Shown here: positions 34,000 to 43,167 of the stretch, one piece after another
How the letters are laid out: each line of letters begins with the position of its first letter
Numbering within the stretch: position 1 is the stretch's first letter
Assembly (NCBI RefSeq): GCF_029360585.1
Contig: NZ_JAQZSJ010000001.1
Location: 434,001 to 498,000 of the forward strand
Direction of reading: 5' to 3'
Origin: Cohnella caldifontis
GTDB lineage: Bacteria > Bacillota > Bacilli > Paenibacillales > Paenibacillaceae
DNA: 64,000 bases
Program-made: the position numbers and the translations under genes
The notes under the pieces: model-generated
Seen by the model: only the letters and a program-made list of their open reading frames with translations
Told to the model about the DNA's origin: nothing
The model's database searches: none

Positions 34000-35151
34000 T
34001 TACGGTTTGACGGAGTTGCGGATGGCTTCCACTTCCGACGTCTGCATGCCCATGGCGTCGCTGACCTTGATTTCGCCGCCGGCCAGCTTGTCTTCGATTT
34101 CTTTCATTTTCGCTTGCATATCGTCGGTCATCAGCTTGTTGTAAATGTCGTTTTTGGCAATGCCCACGCCGCCTTCGGAGAAGCCCATCGTCTCGACCTT
34201 GCCGAACGGAAGCGTCCCTTCCTGGAACTTCTTGACTGCCGCCAGGATCGAATTGTCGACGTTCTTCATGGCGGACGTGATGATCAGATTCGCTTTGTCC
34301 GGATCGGTATCGTTGATGATGGCCGCTTGGTCGGAATCCACGCCGACGGCGTACTTCGATTTTTCCTTGGCGGCGTCGAAGATGCCGAGACCCGTACCGC
34401 CGGCCGCGCCGAAGATGACGTCCGCGCCGGCGTTGTACTGAACGAGCGCAAGCTCCTTGCCTTTCGCCGGGTCGGTAAAGGTGCCCGCGTAAGAGGTGAT
34501 CACTTTGATGTCCGGAACGACGTATTTCGCGCCTTCGATGTAGCCGACCAGGAAGTTGTTGATGCCCGGAACGTCAAGGCCGCCGATGAAACCGATGATT
34601 TTCTTGGGATCCGCGCGGGGAATGGAAGAGGTGCTCACCATGGCGGCCGCCGCCCCTGCAAGGAAAGTCGCGTCGTTGATTTTGTAGCTCATGGCGTACA
34701 CGTTAGACGGAATTTCCGTGAATTCCGTATCGAAGTCGATGAATTTCTTGTCCGGATGCTCTTTGGCTACCGCGTAGAAATATTCGGCTGACGTCGTGTT
34801 GCCGCCGATGATGACGTCCCAATTCTGGTTGGCCACGTCCTCGTAAATCGGCTGCCACTTGGTTTGGTCGGTTCCCATCTCGATGACTTTCGTTTCCGCG
34901 CCGAGCTGGGATTTGATCATCTCGAGGCCGCGGTTCGCGGAATCCAGGAAGGACTTGTCCCCCAGGTTGCCGGGAATGAGCAGCACGACCTTCAGCGGTT
35001 TGGCGGAAGTCCCGGTGCCGTTTGCGCTTGCGCTTGCGCTCGGATTGGACGCCGGGCTGGAGGAAGAAGACGCCTCTCCTCCGGAATTCGATTTGGAGCA
35101 TGCCGAAAGTACGAATGCCAGAACCACGATCAAAGCCAACATCTTCTTCAT
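34000..35151 (-). CDS. BMP-family substrate-binding lipoprotein
   Basis: A 383-residue lipoprotein. The signal peptide MKKMLALIVVLAFVLSAC ends in a lipobox with Cys18, followed by a Ser/Ala-rich linker to about residue 48. The mature part is a BMP/PnrA-type nucleoside-binding domain (VVLLIPGNLGDKSFLDSANR, VIIGGNTTSAEYFYAVA, IIGFIGGLDVPGINNFLVGY, GVDSDQAAI). It captures the ligand outside and delivers it to the permeases. Start 35151 is fixed by the signal peptide and AAAGGG. Confidence 0.92.
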   Translation of the reverse strand: MKKMLALIVVLAFVLSACSKSNSGGEASSSSSPASNPSASASANGTGTSAKPLKVVLLIPGNLGDKSFLDSANRGLEMIKSQLGAETKVIEMGTDQTKWQPIYEDVANQNWDVIIGGNTTSAEYFYAVAKEHPDKKFIDFDTEFTEIPSNVYAMSYKINDATFLAGAAAAMVSTSSIPRADPKKIIGFIGGLDVPGINNFLVGYIEGAKYVVPDIKVITSYAGTFTDPAKGKELALVQYNAGADVIFGAAGGTGLGIFDAAKEKSKYAVGVDSDQAAIINDTDPDKANLIITSAMKNVDNSILAAVKKFQEGTLPFGKVETMGFSEGGVGIAKNDIYNKLMTDDMQAKMKEIEDKLAGGEIKVSDAMGMQTSEVEAIRNSVKP

Positions 35152-35222
35152 TTTGCTTTCCCTTTCTTTCCTTTGGGTTTTGGATGAATGTATATGGTTC
35201 CGAACGCCGGATGACCCGACAT

Positions 35223-36041
35223 TCAGGAGGCCAACGTGCTTCTGTACTTCCGAACCGCAGCCATGAATTCGCTGACCCTTCTCTCGTCGACCAGGTTGTC
35301 GAACACCCCGTCCGCCTTGAAGGTGGTGCCGACCACGGCGCCGTCGGCGACCGCCAGCTGCCGGGCGATCGTTTCCACGGTACAGCCCGTATTGCAGAAG
35401 ACGACGGTCTCGGGTACGGCGGCTTTCACTTTGGCCAGCAGCTGGCTGTCCGTCGGGGCACCCGCCGTCAAGCCGGACACGCAAATCGCGTCGGGCCGGT
35501 TGTTGAATACGGTGGATCGGGCGATGTCCGCAATATCCCGGTCGGCCAAATACTTCGCGGCCTCCGGCACGATGTTGAACAGCAGGCGCAGGTCGCCGGC
35601 GCCGACTTCCCTCTTGTGGCGGACCGTTTCGCCGACGTTCGTGTTCCACAATCCGAAATCGCTGGCGTATACGCCCGTGATGATTTCCCGGATGAATCGG
35701 GCTCCGGTCGCCGCGGCCAAGTCGATGGACGCGATCGGATCCCACAGCACGTTGACGCCGAACGGAATTTTGATTTCGCTCTTCAGTTCCCCGATCACTC
35801 TGGCCATGGCGGCGACCGTCACGGGTTTTACCTTCGTCAGATAAGGCAGGCTGAACTCGTTCGAAAACATTACGGCGTCCACGCCCCCGTTCTGCAGCTT
35901 CAGCAGGTCATGACGCGCCAACTCGACGACTTTGCCCATGCCGCCCTCTTCTTCGAACATCGGATCGCCCGGCAGCGCCCGAAGATGGCACATCGCGATG
36001 ATCGGCTTCTCGGTGCCGAATGTGGCTTTAATCCAACTCAT
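35223..36041 (-). CDS. BtpA/SgcQ-family TIM-barrel protein
   Basis: A 272-residue protein of the BtpA/SgcQ family, an (alpha/beta)8-barrel group (PIIAMCHLRALPGDPMF, GVDAVMFSNEFSLPY, FGVNVLWDPIASIDLAAATG, AICVSGLTAGAPTD). BtpA was first described in photosystem I assembly, but the family is widespread and in enterobacteria occurs with sugar-uptake genes. Here it precedes the nucleoside-type binding protein, so a role in sugar or nucleoside catabolism is more likely. Start 36041 is preferred from homology (MSWIKATFGTEKP) and a GGAGACGAG upstream. It heads its operon. Confidence 0.82.
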   Translation of the reverse strand: MSWIKATFGTEKPIIAMCHLRALPGDPMFEEEGGMGKVVELARHDLLKLQNGGVDAVMFSNEFSLPYLTKVKPVTVAAMARVIGELKSEIKIPFGVNVLWDPIASIDLAAATGARFIREIITGVYASDFGLWNTNVGETVRHKREVGAGDLRLLFNIVPEAAKYLADRDIADIARSTVFNNRPDAICVSGLTAGAPTDSQLLAKVKAAVPETVVFCNTGCTVETIARQLAVADGAVVGTTFKADGVFDNLVDERRVSEFMAAVRKYRSTLAS

Positions 36042-36063
36042 GTCACTTCTCGTCTCCAATCGA

Positions 36064-36080
36064 TGTAACTTATTCTTACA
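36064..36080. promoter_or_regulatory. Dyad TGTAA-N7-TTACA in the BtpA 5' region
   Basis: Same core and spacing as the dyad at 30223-30239; the minus strand reads TGTGTAAG-N5-GTTACATC. Here it lies downstream of the -10 box, where a bound protein would block transcription. A second small inverted repeat, ACAAAC...GTTTGT (36080-36098), abuts it. Confidence 0.6.
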
Positions 36081-36099
36081 CAAACTACTTTTGTTTGTC

Positions 36100-36129
36100 A
36101 TTATAAAGCCTGGAATACGATTCTACAAG
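36100..36129 (-). promoter_or_regulatory. Sigma-A promoter of the BtpA-BMP transporter operon
   Basis: TTGTAG (36129-36124) and a perfect TATAAT (36105-36100) are 18 bases apart on the minus strand, in an AT-rich stretch below the DeoR terminator. Confidence 0.65.
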
Positions 36130-36157
36130 ATCTTTTGAGATAATTTATTTATTTTTA

Positions 36158-36177
36158 TGATTCTTTATGATTCTTTG
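36158..36177. repeat. Tandem direct repeat ATGATTCTTT x2 upstream of the BtpA promoter
   Basis: Two identical, immediately adjacent ten-base repeats (36158-36167 and 36168-36177) lie about 30 bases upstream of the -35 box. DeoR-family proteins frequently bind short direct repeats, and the deoR-type gene is next door, so this is a candidate operator. Confidence 0.45.
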
Positions 36178-36189
36178 CTAAAATAAAAA

Positions 36190-36213
36190 AACCTCGCCGG
36201 CTATGGCGAGGTT
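36190..36213 (-). terminator. Intrinsic terminator of the DeoR-type gene
   Basis: AACCTCGCC (36190-36198) and GGCGAGGTT (36205-36213) form a nine-pair stem; on the minus strand it is followed by UUUUUUUAUUUU. It lies 18 bases after the stop codon. Confidence 0.88.
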
Positions 36214-36231
36214 AACTTTGTTGACTTCCTA

Positions 36232-36996
36232 TTAACCGGCGACGATCACTTCGACGCCGTGCTTCTCCAATTCTAGCTTGTAAGCATCCTCGATCTCGTC
36301 GATGACCAATTTATCGATGACGGAAATCTCGCAAAGAAAACAAAACACTTTCTTGTTCAGCTTGCTGCCGTCGGTGACTACGATCACTTCGTCGGCCGCG
36401 TCGATCATCGCTCTCTTGACTTCGACCTCCTGCATCGTCCGGTTGGAAATGCCGAACTGCAGGTCGATGGCGTCACAGCCGAGAAACGTTTTATTGACAT
36501 GCACTTTCTTGAAAAATTCGGCGGCCTGGCCGCCGACCAGCGTATACACCGACTCGTTCAGGATTTCCCCGCCGGATACGACCAGCTTCACGCCGTTCTT
36601 ATGGGCGGTCTCCATCGCGATCTTGATGTCGTTCGTCAGAATCGTGACGTCCTTGCTTTTGAGATGTTTGGCGATTTCCAACGTCGTGGAGCCGGCATCC
36701 AGGACGATAATGTCGCCGTCGTCGATCGCCGCCGCCGCCGCGGCGCCGATTTTTTTCTTCGCCGCGCTGTTCGCTTCGAATTTGCTGGAAGAAGGGATTT
36801 CGAAAGAGAGGTTGTTCGCCGTGGAAAGCACTCCGCCGTGCGTTTTAACCACGAGTCCCTTGCCCGCCAATTCGTCGAGATCGCGCCGGATCGTCACTTT
36901 GGACACGTCGAACATCCGGCTGAGCTCTTGCACGTTCGCCTTCTTTTTCTTATTGATGTATTGAAGCAGCTTTTCCTGCCTTTCCAATTGGAACAT
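36232..36996 (-). CDS. DeoR-family transcriptional regulator
   Basis: A 254-residue DeoR regulator. The N-terminal helix-turn-helix (RQEKLLQYINKKKKANVQEL, SRMFDVSKVTIRRDLDEL) is followed by a DeoR sensor domain with GDIIVLDAGSTTLEIA, LTNDIKIAMETAHKNG and VTDGSKLNKK. The sensor typically binds a phosphorylated sugar. Start 36996 has GGAGGG six bases upstream; a TTG two codons earlier is less likely. Its place between an FGGY kinase and the BtpA/BMP operon suggests that it senses a sugar phosphate from nucleoside breakdown. Confidence 0.88.
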   Translation of the reverse strand: MFQLERQEKLLQYINKKKKANVQELSRMFDVSKVTIRRDLDELAGKGLVVKTHGGVLSTANNLSFEIPSSSKFEANSAAKKKIGAAAAAAIDDGDIIVLDAGSTTLEIAKHLKSKDVTILTNDIKIAMETAHKNGVKLVVSGGEILNESVYTLVGGQAAEFFKKVHVNKTFLGCDAIDLQFGISNRTMQEVEVKRAMIDAADEVIVVTDGSKLNKKVFCFLCEISVIDKLVIDEIEDAYKLELEKHGVEVIVAG

Positions 36997-37048
36997 CGGC
37001 AACCCTCCGACACCCCTTCCTTGTAAGCGCGTTCGATCGCAGGGAAAG

Positions 37049-37072
37049 AAAGGGGGGGCATGCCGCCCCTTT
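37049..37072 (-). terminator. Probable terminator after the FGGY kinase gene
   Basis: AAAGGGG (37049-37055) pairs with CCCCTTT (37066-37072). On the minus strand a short U-rich run follows. The U tract is weak, so some readthrough into the DeoR-type gene is possible. Confidence 0.5.
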
Positions 37073-37136
37073 CATCGTTATCCATTTTATGACAAACACG
37101 GCGCGATCTCAACCGTTCTCTTCCGCTCTCGGCTCA

Positions 37137-38657
37137 TTACCCTTCCAGCGAACGCAAATAGAGGTCGGTCGTGTCCCTCATCCATTCTTTGAATTCGGGA
37201 TAGATTTTACGATATTGTCCGAAAAAGGCTCTGTATTGGGAGTGGTGCCCGGGCACCGGCTCGTACCGTTTGGCGATCTTCACCATCGCTCGCGTCCCGT
37301 CCTGCAGGGACGGATAGACGCCGGCGGCCGCAGCCGCGCAGATGGCCGCCCCCAGGCAAGGCGCCTGATGATCCTCCGGTACGTTGACCGCCACGTTGCT
37401 TACGTCCGCATGGATTTGCAGAAACACGTCCGAATTGGCCGTGCCGCCCGCGACATTGATCTCGCGGATCGGAAACCCGTTGTCCCGGAATTGCGCGAGC
37501 AGGTTTTCCGTTCCGTACGCGATGCCTTCCATCAGCGCGCGGTACATGTGGGCGCGGGTATGGTGGAGGGACATCCCGTAAAACATTCCCCGAACCTTCG
37601 AATCCAGGTAAGGATGGCGGTTTCCCTGCCAGTAATCGAGCACGACCAAGCCTTCCGAGCCGATCGGCAGCGCGGCCGCCTCCCGGTTCAGGAGATCGAA
37701 GGGACTTTCTTTGCCGCCTTCGAGGTCGCGGCAAAATTCCCTGCGGTACCAACTGAGGATCGAACCGGACGAGACCTGCCCCCGGTAGGCCGTGTAGTAC
37801 CCTTTCAACAGGTTGTCCGGACCGGCGTTGATTCCGGCTTCATGGAACATCGGCTCCTCGGTCAGCACCATGGCCAGGTTGGAAGAGCCCGTGATCAGCG
37901 CGACCTTGCCGGGTTCGCATACGCCCATGCCAAGCACGGCGATGGACGAATCGATCCCGCCCTGCGCGACCAGCGTCTGCGGATCGAGCCCCAGCTCATC
38001 CGCTGCTTCGCGAGACAAGGTTCCGATCCGATCGCCGACGGCGTAGACCCGCTCCCGCGGGAATTTCCCCACCGCTTCCTCCAACCCGACCGCTCGGTAG
38101 AACGCTTCGGCGAACCGGCCGTCCCGCGCATTGTAGCCCCAATTGCAGGAGTTGTTGATGTTCATGCTCCACTCTCCGGTTAACCGGAAAGTGAGCCAGT
38201 CTTGGTACTCGCAGAAGACGTCCGCCTCGTCGTAATTCCGGCGTTCGTTCCTTTTCAGCCACAGCAGCTTGCCCGGCATCCATTCGGCGGACAGTCTTTC
38301 CCCGGTCAACTCCGCGATGTCGAGAACTTCCCGCGATGCGCGGACATCCATCCATATCAAGCAGTCACGGACCGGCGTCCCGTCCTTCTTGCAAAGCACG
38401 ACGCTGCAGCTGGTGGTGGCCGCAGCCAGTCCCAGAATCCGCTCCTTGGGAATACCGGTCGTCTCCATGACCGAGCGGATGCCCGTCTTCAGGGCATTCC
38501 ACCAGTCGTCCGGCGACTGCTCCGCCCATCCGGGATGTGGATGCCGCGTCGCGTAGTCCGTGGAAGCAAAGCCCAGACGTTCCCCGTTCAGGCCATAGAG
38601 ACCGACCCGGAGGCTGCCCGTCCCGCCGTCGATTCCTACTAGAATGTCCCTGCCCAT
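37137..38657 (-). CDS. FGGY-family carbohydrate kinase
   Basis: A 506-residue FGGY kinase: N-terminal ATPase fold (LVGIDGGTGSLRVGLYGLNG), signature segment NWGYNARDGRF, and C-terminal ATP-binding region (EINVAGGTANSDVFLQIHAD; APCLGAAICAAAAAGVYPSL). The best resemblance is to ribulokinase/xylulokinase-type enzymes. It phosphorylates a pentose, pentulose or sugar alcohol. With nucleoside hydrolases nearby, a ribose-derived sugar is a reasonable guess, though ribose itself is usually phosphorylated by a different family. The RBS GGGGAGGGG is strong. Confidence 0.85.
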   Translation of the reverse strand: MGRDILVGIDGGTGSLRVGLYGLNGERLGFASTDYATRHPHPGWAEQSPDDWWNALKTGIRSVMETTGIPKERILGLAAATTSCSVVLCKKDGTPVRDCLIWMDVRASREVLDIAELTGERLSAEWMPGKLLWLKRNERRNYDEADVFCEYQDWLTFRLTGEWSMNINNSCNWGYNARDGRFAEAFYRAVGLEEAVGKFPRERVYAVGDRIGTLSREAADELGLDPQTLVAQGGIDSSIAVLGMGVCEPGKVALITGSSNLAMVLTEEPMFHEAGINAGPDNLLKGYYTAYRGQVSSGSILSWYRREFCRDLEGGKESPFDLLNREAAALPIGSEGLVVLDYWQGNRHPYLDSKVRGMFYGMSLHHTRAHMYRALMEGIAYGTENLLAQFRDNGFPIREINVAGGTANSDVFLQIHADVSNVAVNVPEDHQAPCLGAAICAAAAAGVYPSLQDGTRAMVKIAKRYEPVPGHHSQYRAFFGQYRKIYPEFKEWMRDTTDLYLRSLEG

Positions 38658-38684
38658 GTTTGATTTCCCCTCCCCGCTCCTTCG

Positions 38685-39803
38685 TTAATACCGATGAAGC
38701 GGAAAATCTCGGTCGACGGAATCGATCAATGCCGCGACCAGCCGGCCGACTTGTTCCAGGTCTTTCAGGTCGCAGCTTTCCATCGGCGAATGGCTGTAAC
38801 GGTCGGGCGTTCCCATGTCGAGACAAGGAATGCCGTCGTTCTCCAGCTGCAGATAGGCCGTGTCGGACAAAGCTCCCCTGGCCGCGCTTCTCTGCAGCGG
38901 GATCCCGTTCTCTTGCGCGGCCTTCTTAAGCAGCTCGTACAGTCCTTTATGCGCGATATTGCCGTTGAGCGTCCCTTTTCCGTGGAAATTGAACAACGTG
39001 ACCGCGGGACCGCCGCCCAGCACGACGTTGTTGACCGATTTCTGGTCCGGCGTGTCCCCGGCTCCCGGTCCCAACAGGCAGATGGCCATGTCCGTCTTGA
39101 CGGAACGGGCCGCCATCATCGCTCCCCTCGCGTTGAACTCCTCCATGACGGTGCCGACGAGATGGACCGTGCATTTCGGCGGTTTGGCCTTGATCGCGGA
39201 CGCGATTTGCAGCAGGTTGACCAGCCCGGCCGCGTCATCGAGATACGTTCCGCCTATCCGGTCGTTCAAGAGCTCCACGAATCGCGGGGCGAACGTAATC
39301 GGACAGCCGACCTCGATGCCCAACTCGCGCACTTGCCGTTCGCTGACCGCGCCGATGTCGATGAACAGCGTCGAAAACGGATCCACCTTCGCTTTCTCGT
39401 CGTTCGATTGGATGTGGTATGCTTTGGCGCCGATGATCCCCGGGTAAAATCGGCCGTCTTCGCTGCCGACCATGACCGCGTTCCCTTGCGCGATCTTCTC
39501 GGAAATCCCGCCGACCCTCTCGAAGCGGATGAATCCGTCCGGCTCGATCCGGCTGATGACGAAGCCGATCACGTCCATGTGCGCGAAGACCATCAGGCTC
39601 GGGGCTTCGGGATCCGTTCCCTCGAAGGTGGCGATCACGTTGCCGAGCTTGTCGATCTTGACATGGTCCGCGTACGCCTCCACGTCCGCTTTGAATTGAT
39701 AGGCCATTCGCGATTCGTAGCCGGAAAGGCGGATCGTGGCCATATACGTCTTCAGTTTGTCCTTTAACTCTTCCCGCCTCATGAGTCCATCGCCCTTCGA
39801 CAT
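38685..39803 (-). CDS. M42-family aminopeptidase-like metallohydrolase
   Basis: A 372-residue M42-type (FrvX/YsdC-like) enzyme: VFAHMDVIGFVISRIEPDGF holds the first metal His-Asp pair, IGGTYLDDAAGLVNLL the bridging Asp, GTVMEEFNARGAMMAARSV the catalytic Glu-Glu, and CLDMGTPDRYSHSPMESCD the last His. Members are cobalt/zinc aminopeptidases or glycan-related deacylases. It starts at 39803 behind AAAGGA and has its own promoter. It is probably co-transcribed with the kinase 27 bases downstream. Confidence 0.85.
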   Translation of the reverse strand: MSKGDGLMRREELKDKLKTYMATIRLSGYESRMAYQFKADVEAYADHVKIDKLGNVIATFEGTDPEAPSLMVFAHMDVIGFVISRIEPDGFIRFERVGGISEKIAQGNAVMVGSEDGRFYPGIIGAKAYHIQSNDEKAKVDPFSTLFIDIGAVSERQVRELGIEVGCPITFAPRFVELLNDRIGGTYLDDAAGLVNLLQIASAIKAKPPKCTVHLVGTVMEEFNARGAMMAARSVKTDMAICLLGPGAGDTPDQKSVNNVVLGGGPAVTLFNFHGKGTLNGNIAHKGLYELLKKAAQENGIPLQRSAARGALSDTAYLQLENDGIPCLDMGTPDRYSHSPMESCDLKDLEQVGRLVAALIDSVDRDFPLHRY

Positions 39804-39848
39804 TTGAATGATCCTTTGTGATCGAATAGTTTCTTTTATTTGTTTTTT

Positions 39849-39877
39849 ATTATAGGGGCCGGAAACTCGAATGTAAA
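39849..39877 (-). promoter_or_regulatory. Sigma-A promoter of the M42-FGGY kinase operon
   Basis: TTTACA (39877-39872) and TATAAT (39854-39849) with a 17-base spacer on the minus strand. An inverted repeat TGTAAA...TTTACA spans the -35 and upstream bases (39872-39901) and may be an operator. Confidence 0.75.
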
Positions 39878-39911
39878 GGACCCGTGTCATCTATGTTTAC
39901 ATGAATGAATG

Positions 39912-40301
39912 CTAGTCGACGATCTGCCGGTACCGGTCGGCCGTCATCAGCTTGCCCAGCTCCGCTTCGAGATCCCCTTCCACCTCGATTTCCACGATCC
40001 ACCCTTCGCCGTAAGGATCCCGGTTGACCTGCTCCGGCCGGTCAACCAAGGACGCGTTCACCCGCGTCACTTTCCCGGTCACGGGACTGTACAGTTCCGA
40101 TACTGTCTTGATCGATTCGATCGACCCCATGCTTTCGCCCGCGTATACGCCGGCGCCGACCTCCGGCGTTTCCACGAACACGATGTCCCCCAACAGGCAT
40201 TGCGCATGGTCCGTGATGCCGACGCGAACGGTCTTTCCTTCGACCGCTTCCGCCCATTCATGCTCTTCGCTGTACCGTAAATTCTCCTTCACTTCGCTCA
40301 T
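39912..40301 (-). CDS. gcvH: Glycine cleavage system H protein
   Basis: A 129-residue lipoyl-carrier protein with the canonical lipoylation block GSIESIKTV (Lys65) and the VGITDHAQCLLGDIVFVETP start. It shuttles the aminomethyl group between P, T and L proteins. The start at 40301 follows AGAGGTG. It is the last gene of the gcv operon; no dihydrolipoyl dehydrogenase (L protein) gene is present here. Confidence 0.95.
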   Translation of the reverse strand: MSEVKENLRYSEEHEWAEAVEGKTVRVGITDHAQCLLGDIVFVETPEVGAGVYAGESMGSIESIKTVSELYSPVTGKVTRVNASLVDRPEQVNRDPYGEGWIVEIEVEGDLEAELGKLMTADRYRQIVD

Positions 40302-40354
40302 CGTTCGCACCTCTTCCCACAGGATAAAATTCGATAAGGACCCGTAACGGTTCG

Positions 40355-41815
40355 TCAAACGCCGCAGGAGCAATTCAGCACGGGCTTGCGGGCCGCCGTC
40401 GCCTCGTCCAGCCGTTTGACCGCCGTCGTATGGGGTGCGTTCAAGACCAGTTGAGGATCCGTCTCCGCTTCCCGGACGATCCGGATCATCGTCTCGATGA
40501 AGGCGTCGAGCGTTTCCTTGCTCTCCGTTTCGGTCGGCTCGATCATGAGGCATTCTTCCACGTTCAGCGGGAAATAGATCGTCGGAGGATGGTAACCGAA
40601 ATCGAGCAGCCGCTTGGCCGCGTCCAGCGTTCTCACCCCGTGCTCCTTCAGCCGTTTGCCGGACAGCACGAACTCGTGCTTGCAGACGCCCGGGTAGGGC
40701 ACGTCGAAATACGGGCTCAAGCGGCTCCGCATATAGTTGGCGTTCAGCACCGCCAGCTCCGATACGCGCCGCAGCCCTTCCGGACCGTAGGTTCGGATGT
40801 AGGCGTAAGCCCGCACGAGGATGCCGAAGTTGCCGGAGTAGGCTTTCACCCGCCCGATGGATCGGGGCCGATCCCAATCCCAGCCGTAGCGGCCGTCTTC
40901 CCTGCGGATCACGGTCGGCCGGGGCAGGAAAGGAACGAGCTCGCGCTTGACGCCGACGGGTCCCGCGCCCGGGCCGCCGCCTCCGTGAGGCGTGCTCATC
41001 GTTTTGTGCAAATTCAGGTGCACGACGTCGAAGCCCATGTCCCCCGGCCGAGCGATGCCCATGATCGCGTTGGAATTGGCGCCGTCGTAATAGAGCAGGC
41101 CGCCCGCATCGTGCACGATTTCGGCGATCTCCACGATCCGTTTTTCGAACAGGCCGAGCGTGTTCGGATTCGTCAGCATGAGCGCGGCGGTGTCGCTGCC
41201 GACCGCGGCGCGGAGCGCCTCCAGGTCGACCATCCCTTCGGCGTCGGAAGGGACCGTCACCGTCTCGAATCCGGCGACGGTCGCGCTCGCCGGATTGGTG
41301 CCGTGCGAGGTGTCCGGCACGATCACCTTCGTCCGGGTTTCCCCTCGGCTCTCGTGGTAGGCCCGGATCAACATAAGCCCGGTCCACTCGCCGTGCGCGC
41401 CCGCGGCGGGCTGAAGCGTTACCTGTTCCATGCCGGTGAGGGCGGCGAGATCGTTCTGCAGCGTGTACAGCAGCTCCAGCGCTCCCTGGATGCTCTCCTC
41501 CGGCTGGTATGGATGGATTTTGGCGAACCCGGCGAACCGGGCGACGTCTTCGTTGATTTTGGGGTTGTATTTCATCGTGCACGAGCCCAGCGGATAGAAG
41601 CCGTTGTCGATGCCGAAATTCCGGCGGGACAGCTCCGTGTAATGCCGGATCACGTCGACTTCGCAAACCTCCGGCAGCTCGGCCGGCTTGCGGCGAAGCA
41701 TCGCTTCGGGAATCGCCGAGGACGTCTCGATCTCCGTCACGTCGCACTCCGGCAATGAATAGGCGACGCGCCCCGGCCGGCTCATTTCGAAGATCAGCGC
41801 TTTTTCCGGTTTCAT
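40355..41815 (-). CDS. gcvPB: Glycine dehydrogenase (decarboxylating) subunit 2
   Basis: A 486-residue C-terminal-type half of the P protein. It carries the PLP-lysine region [20 protein letters not shown] and family blocks [16 protein letters not shown] and [15 protein letters not shown]. With GcvPA it decarboxylates glycine and loads the aminomethyl group onto GcvH. Start 41815 overlaps the gcvPA stop as ATGA and has GGAGG eight bases upstream. Confidence 0.96.
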   Translation of the reverse strand: MKPEKALIFEMSRPGRVAYSLPECDVTEIETSSAIPEAMLRRKPAELPEVCEVDVIRHYTELSRRNFGIDNGFYPLGSCTMKYNPKINEDVARFAGFAKIHPYQPEESIQGALELLYTLQNDLAALTGMEQVTLQPAAGAHGEWTGLMLIRAYHESRGETRTKVIVPDTSHGTNPASATVAGFETVTVPSDAEGMVDLEALRAAVGSDTAALMLTNPNTLGLFEKRIVEIAEIVHDAGGLLYYDGANSNAIMGIARPGDMGFDVVHLNLHKTMSTPHGGGGPGAGPVGVKRELVPFLPRPTVIRREDGRYGWDWDRPRSIGRVKAYSGNFGILVRAYAYIRTYGPEGLRRVSELAVLNANYMRSRLSPYFDVPYPGVCKHEFVLSGKRLKEHGVRTLDAAKRLLDFGYHPPTIYFPLNVEECLMIEPTETESKETLDAFIETMIRIVREAETDPQLVLNAPHTTAVKRLDEATAARKPVLNCSCGV

Positions 41816-43167
41816 AGACACGCCTCCGTTTCACGGACGAATCCGTCGATTTCGTCTTTGGTTCTGCGTTCGGTGACGGCCAGCAGCACGTGCCCTTCCA
41901 GCTCGGGATAGGCGGATCCCAGGTCGTATCCTCCGATGAATCCGGCTTGCAGAAGCTTGGCGTTCAGCGCCGTCACGTCCGTCCCGGCCGGAAGCTTGAC
42001 GACGAATTCGTTGAAGAAGGGCGCTCCGAACGGAAGGGTCACGCCAGGTACGGATGCGAGCCGGCCTGCGGCATAATGCGATTTCCGAACGTTCAATCGT
42101 GCGACCTCGATCAGCCCCGCTTTTCCCATGACCGACAAATACACCGAAGCGGACAAGGCCATCAGCGCCTGGTTCGAGCAGATGTTCGAGGTGGCTTTCT
42201 CCCGCCGGATATGCTGCTCGCGGGCCTGCAGCGTAAGCACGAAGCCCCGTTTCCCGTCGCGGTCGGTCGTCTGGCCGACGATGCGCCCCGGAATTCGCCG
42301 CATGAGCGGCTCCGACACCGCGAAGAACCCGCATGTCGGACCGCCGAGCGAAGCCGGAATGCCGAGAGGCTGCGCGTCGCCGACCGCGATGTCCGCCCCC
42401 AGCTCGCCGGGCGCTTCCAGGAGGCCCAGCGACATCGGGTTGACGCTCATGACCAGCAGGCTTTGTCTGGCGTGGACGAGCGGTTCGATCGCCCGGATGT
42501 CTTCCAGGCCGCCGAAGAAGTTCGGGGTCTGTACCAGCACGGCGGCCGTGTCGTCGTCAACCGCTTCGGCCAGCCGCGCGAGGTCGGTCACGCCGTCCCG
42601 GCAGCCGACTTCGACGACCTGCAGGCCGAGGCCGCGCGCGGACGTCATCAGGATTTCCCGCGCTTCCGGATGGACCGCCCGGGAGACGACGACGCGCTTG
42701 CGCTTCGTCGCCCCGCTCGCGAGCGCGGCCGCTTCGGCCAGGGCCGTGGCGCCGTCGTACATGCTCGCGTTGGCGACCTTCATGCCGGTCAGTTCGCAGA
42801 TATACGATTGGAATTCGAAGATCGCTTGGAGCTCGCCTTGGCTGATCTCCGGCTGGTAGGGCGTATAGGCCGTGTAAAATTCGGAGCGCGAGATGACGTG
42901 GTTCACGACGACCGGGAGATGGTGATCATAGAGGCCGGCGCCGAGAAAGCAGGCATGGCGTTCGAAATCGGCATTGCGGTCCGCCAGTCCGCGCAAATGC
43001 TTGAGCAGCGCGGATTCGTCCAGTCTTCCGGATATCGGCAAGACGCCGGAGTAACGGATCGACGGAGGGATGTCGGCGAACAGCTCCTGGACGGAGCCCA
43101 CGCCGATCGTTTTCAGCATTTCGGCTTCATCCTGTTCCGTCATCGGCAAATATCGATGCTTGCTCAT
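41812..43167 (-). CDS. gcvPA: Glycine dehydrogenase (decarboxylating) subunit 1
   Basis: A 451-residue N-terminal-type half of the split P protein ([59 protein letters not shown]-like block [20 protein letters not shown]). It forms the alpha2beta2 decarboxylase with GcvPB. Both ends are joined to neighbours by ATGA overlaps. The split arrangement is usual in Firmicutes. Confidence 0.96.
   Translation of the reverse strand: MSKHRYLPMTEQDEAEMLKTIGVGSVQELFADIPPSIRYSGVLPISGRLDESALLKHLRGLADRNADFERHACFLGAGLYDHHLPVVVNHVISRSEFYTAYTPYQPEISQGELQAIFEFQSYICELTGMKVANASMYDGATALAEAAALASGATKRKRVVVSRAVHPEAREILMTSARGLGLQVVEVGCRDGVTDLARLAEAVDDDTAAVLVQTPNFFGGLEDIRAIEPLVHARQSLLVMSVNPMSLGLLEAPGELGADIAVGDAQPLGIPASLGGPTCGFFAVSEPLMRRIPGRIVGQTTDRDGKRGFVLTLQAREQHIRREKATSNICSNQALMALSASVYLSVMGKAGLIEVARLNVRKSHYAAGRLASVPGVTLPFGAPFFNEFVVKLPAGTDVTALNAKLLQAGFIGGYDLGSAYPELEGHVLLAVTERRTKDEIDGFVRETEACL

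Noticed and set aside
34000-35745. A longer form of the BMP binding protein extending upstream
   Set aside because: The signal peptide and lipobox begin at 35151 with a proper RBS; the extension is the BtpA gene read in the wrong frame.
39912-41834. A 640-residue open frame ending in GcvH
   Set aside because: Only the last 129 codons match a known protein; the rest is gcvPB out of frame.
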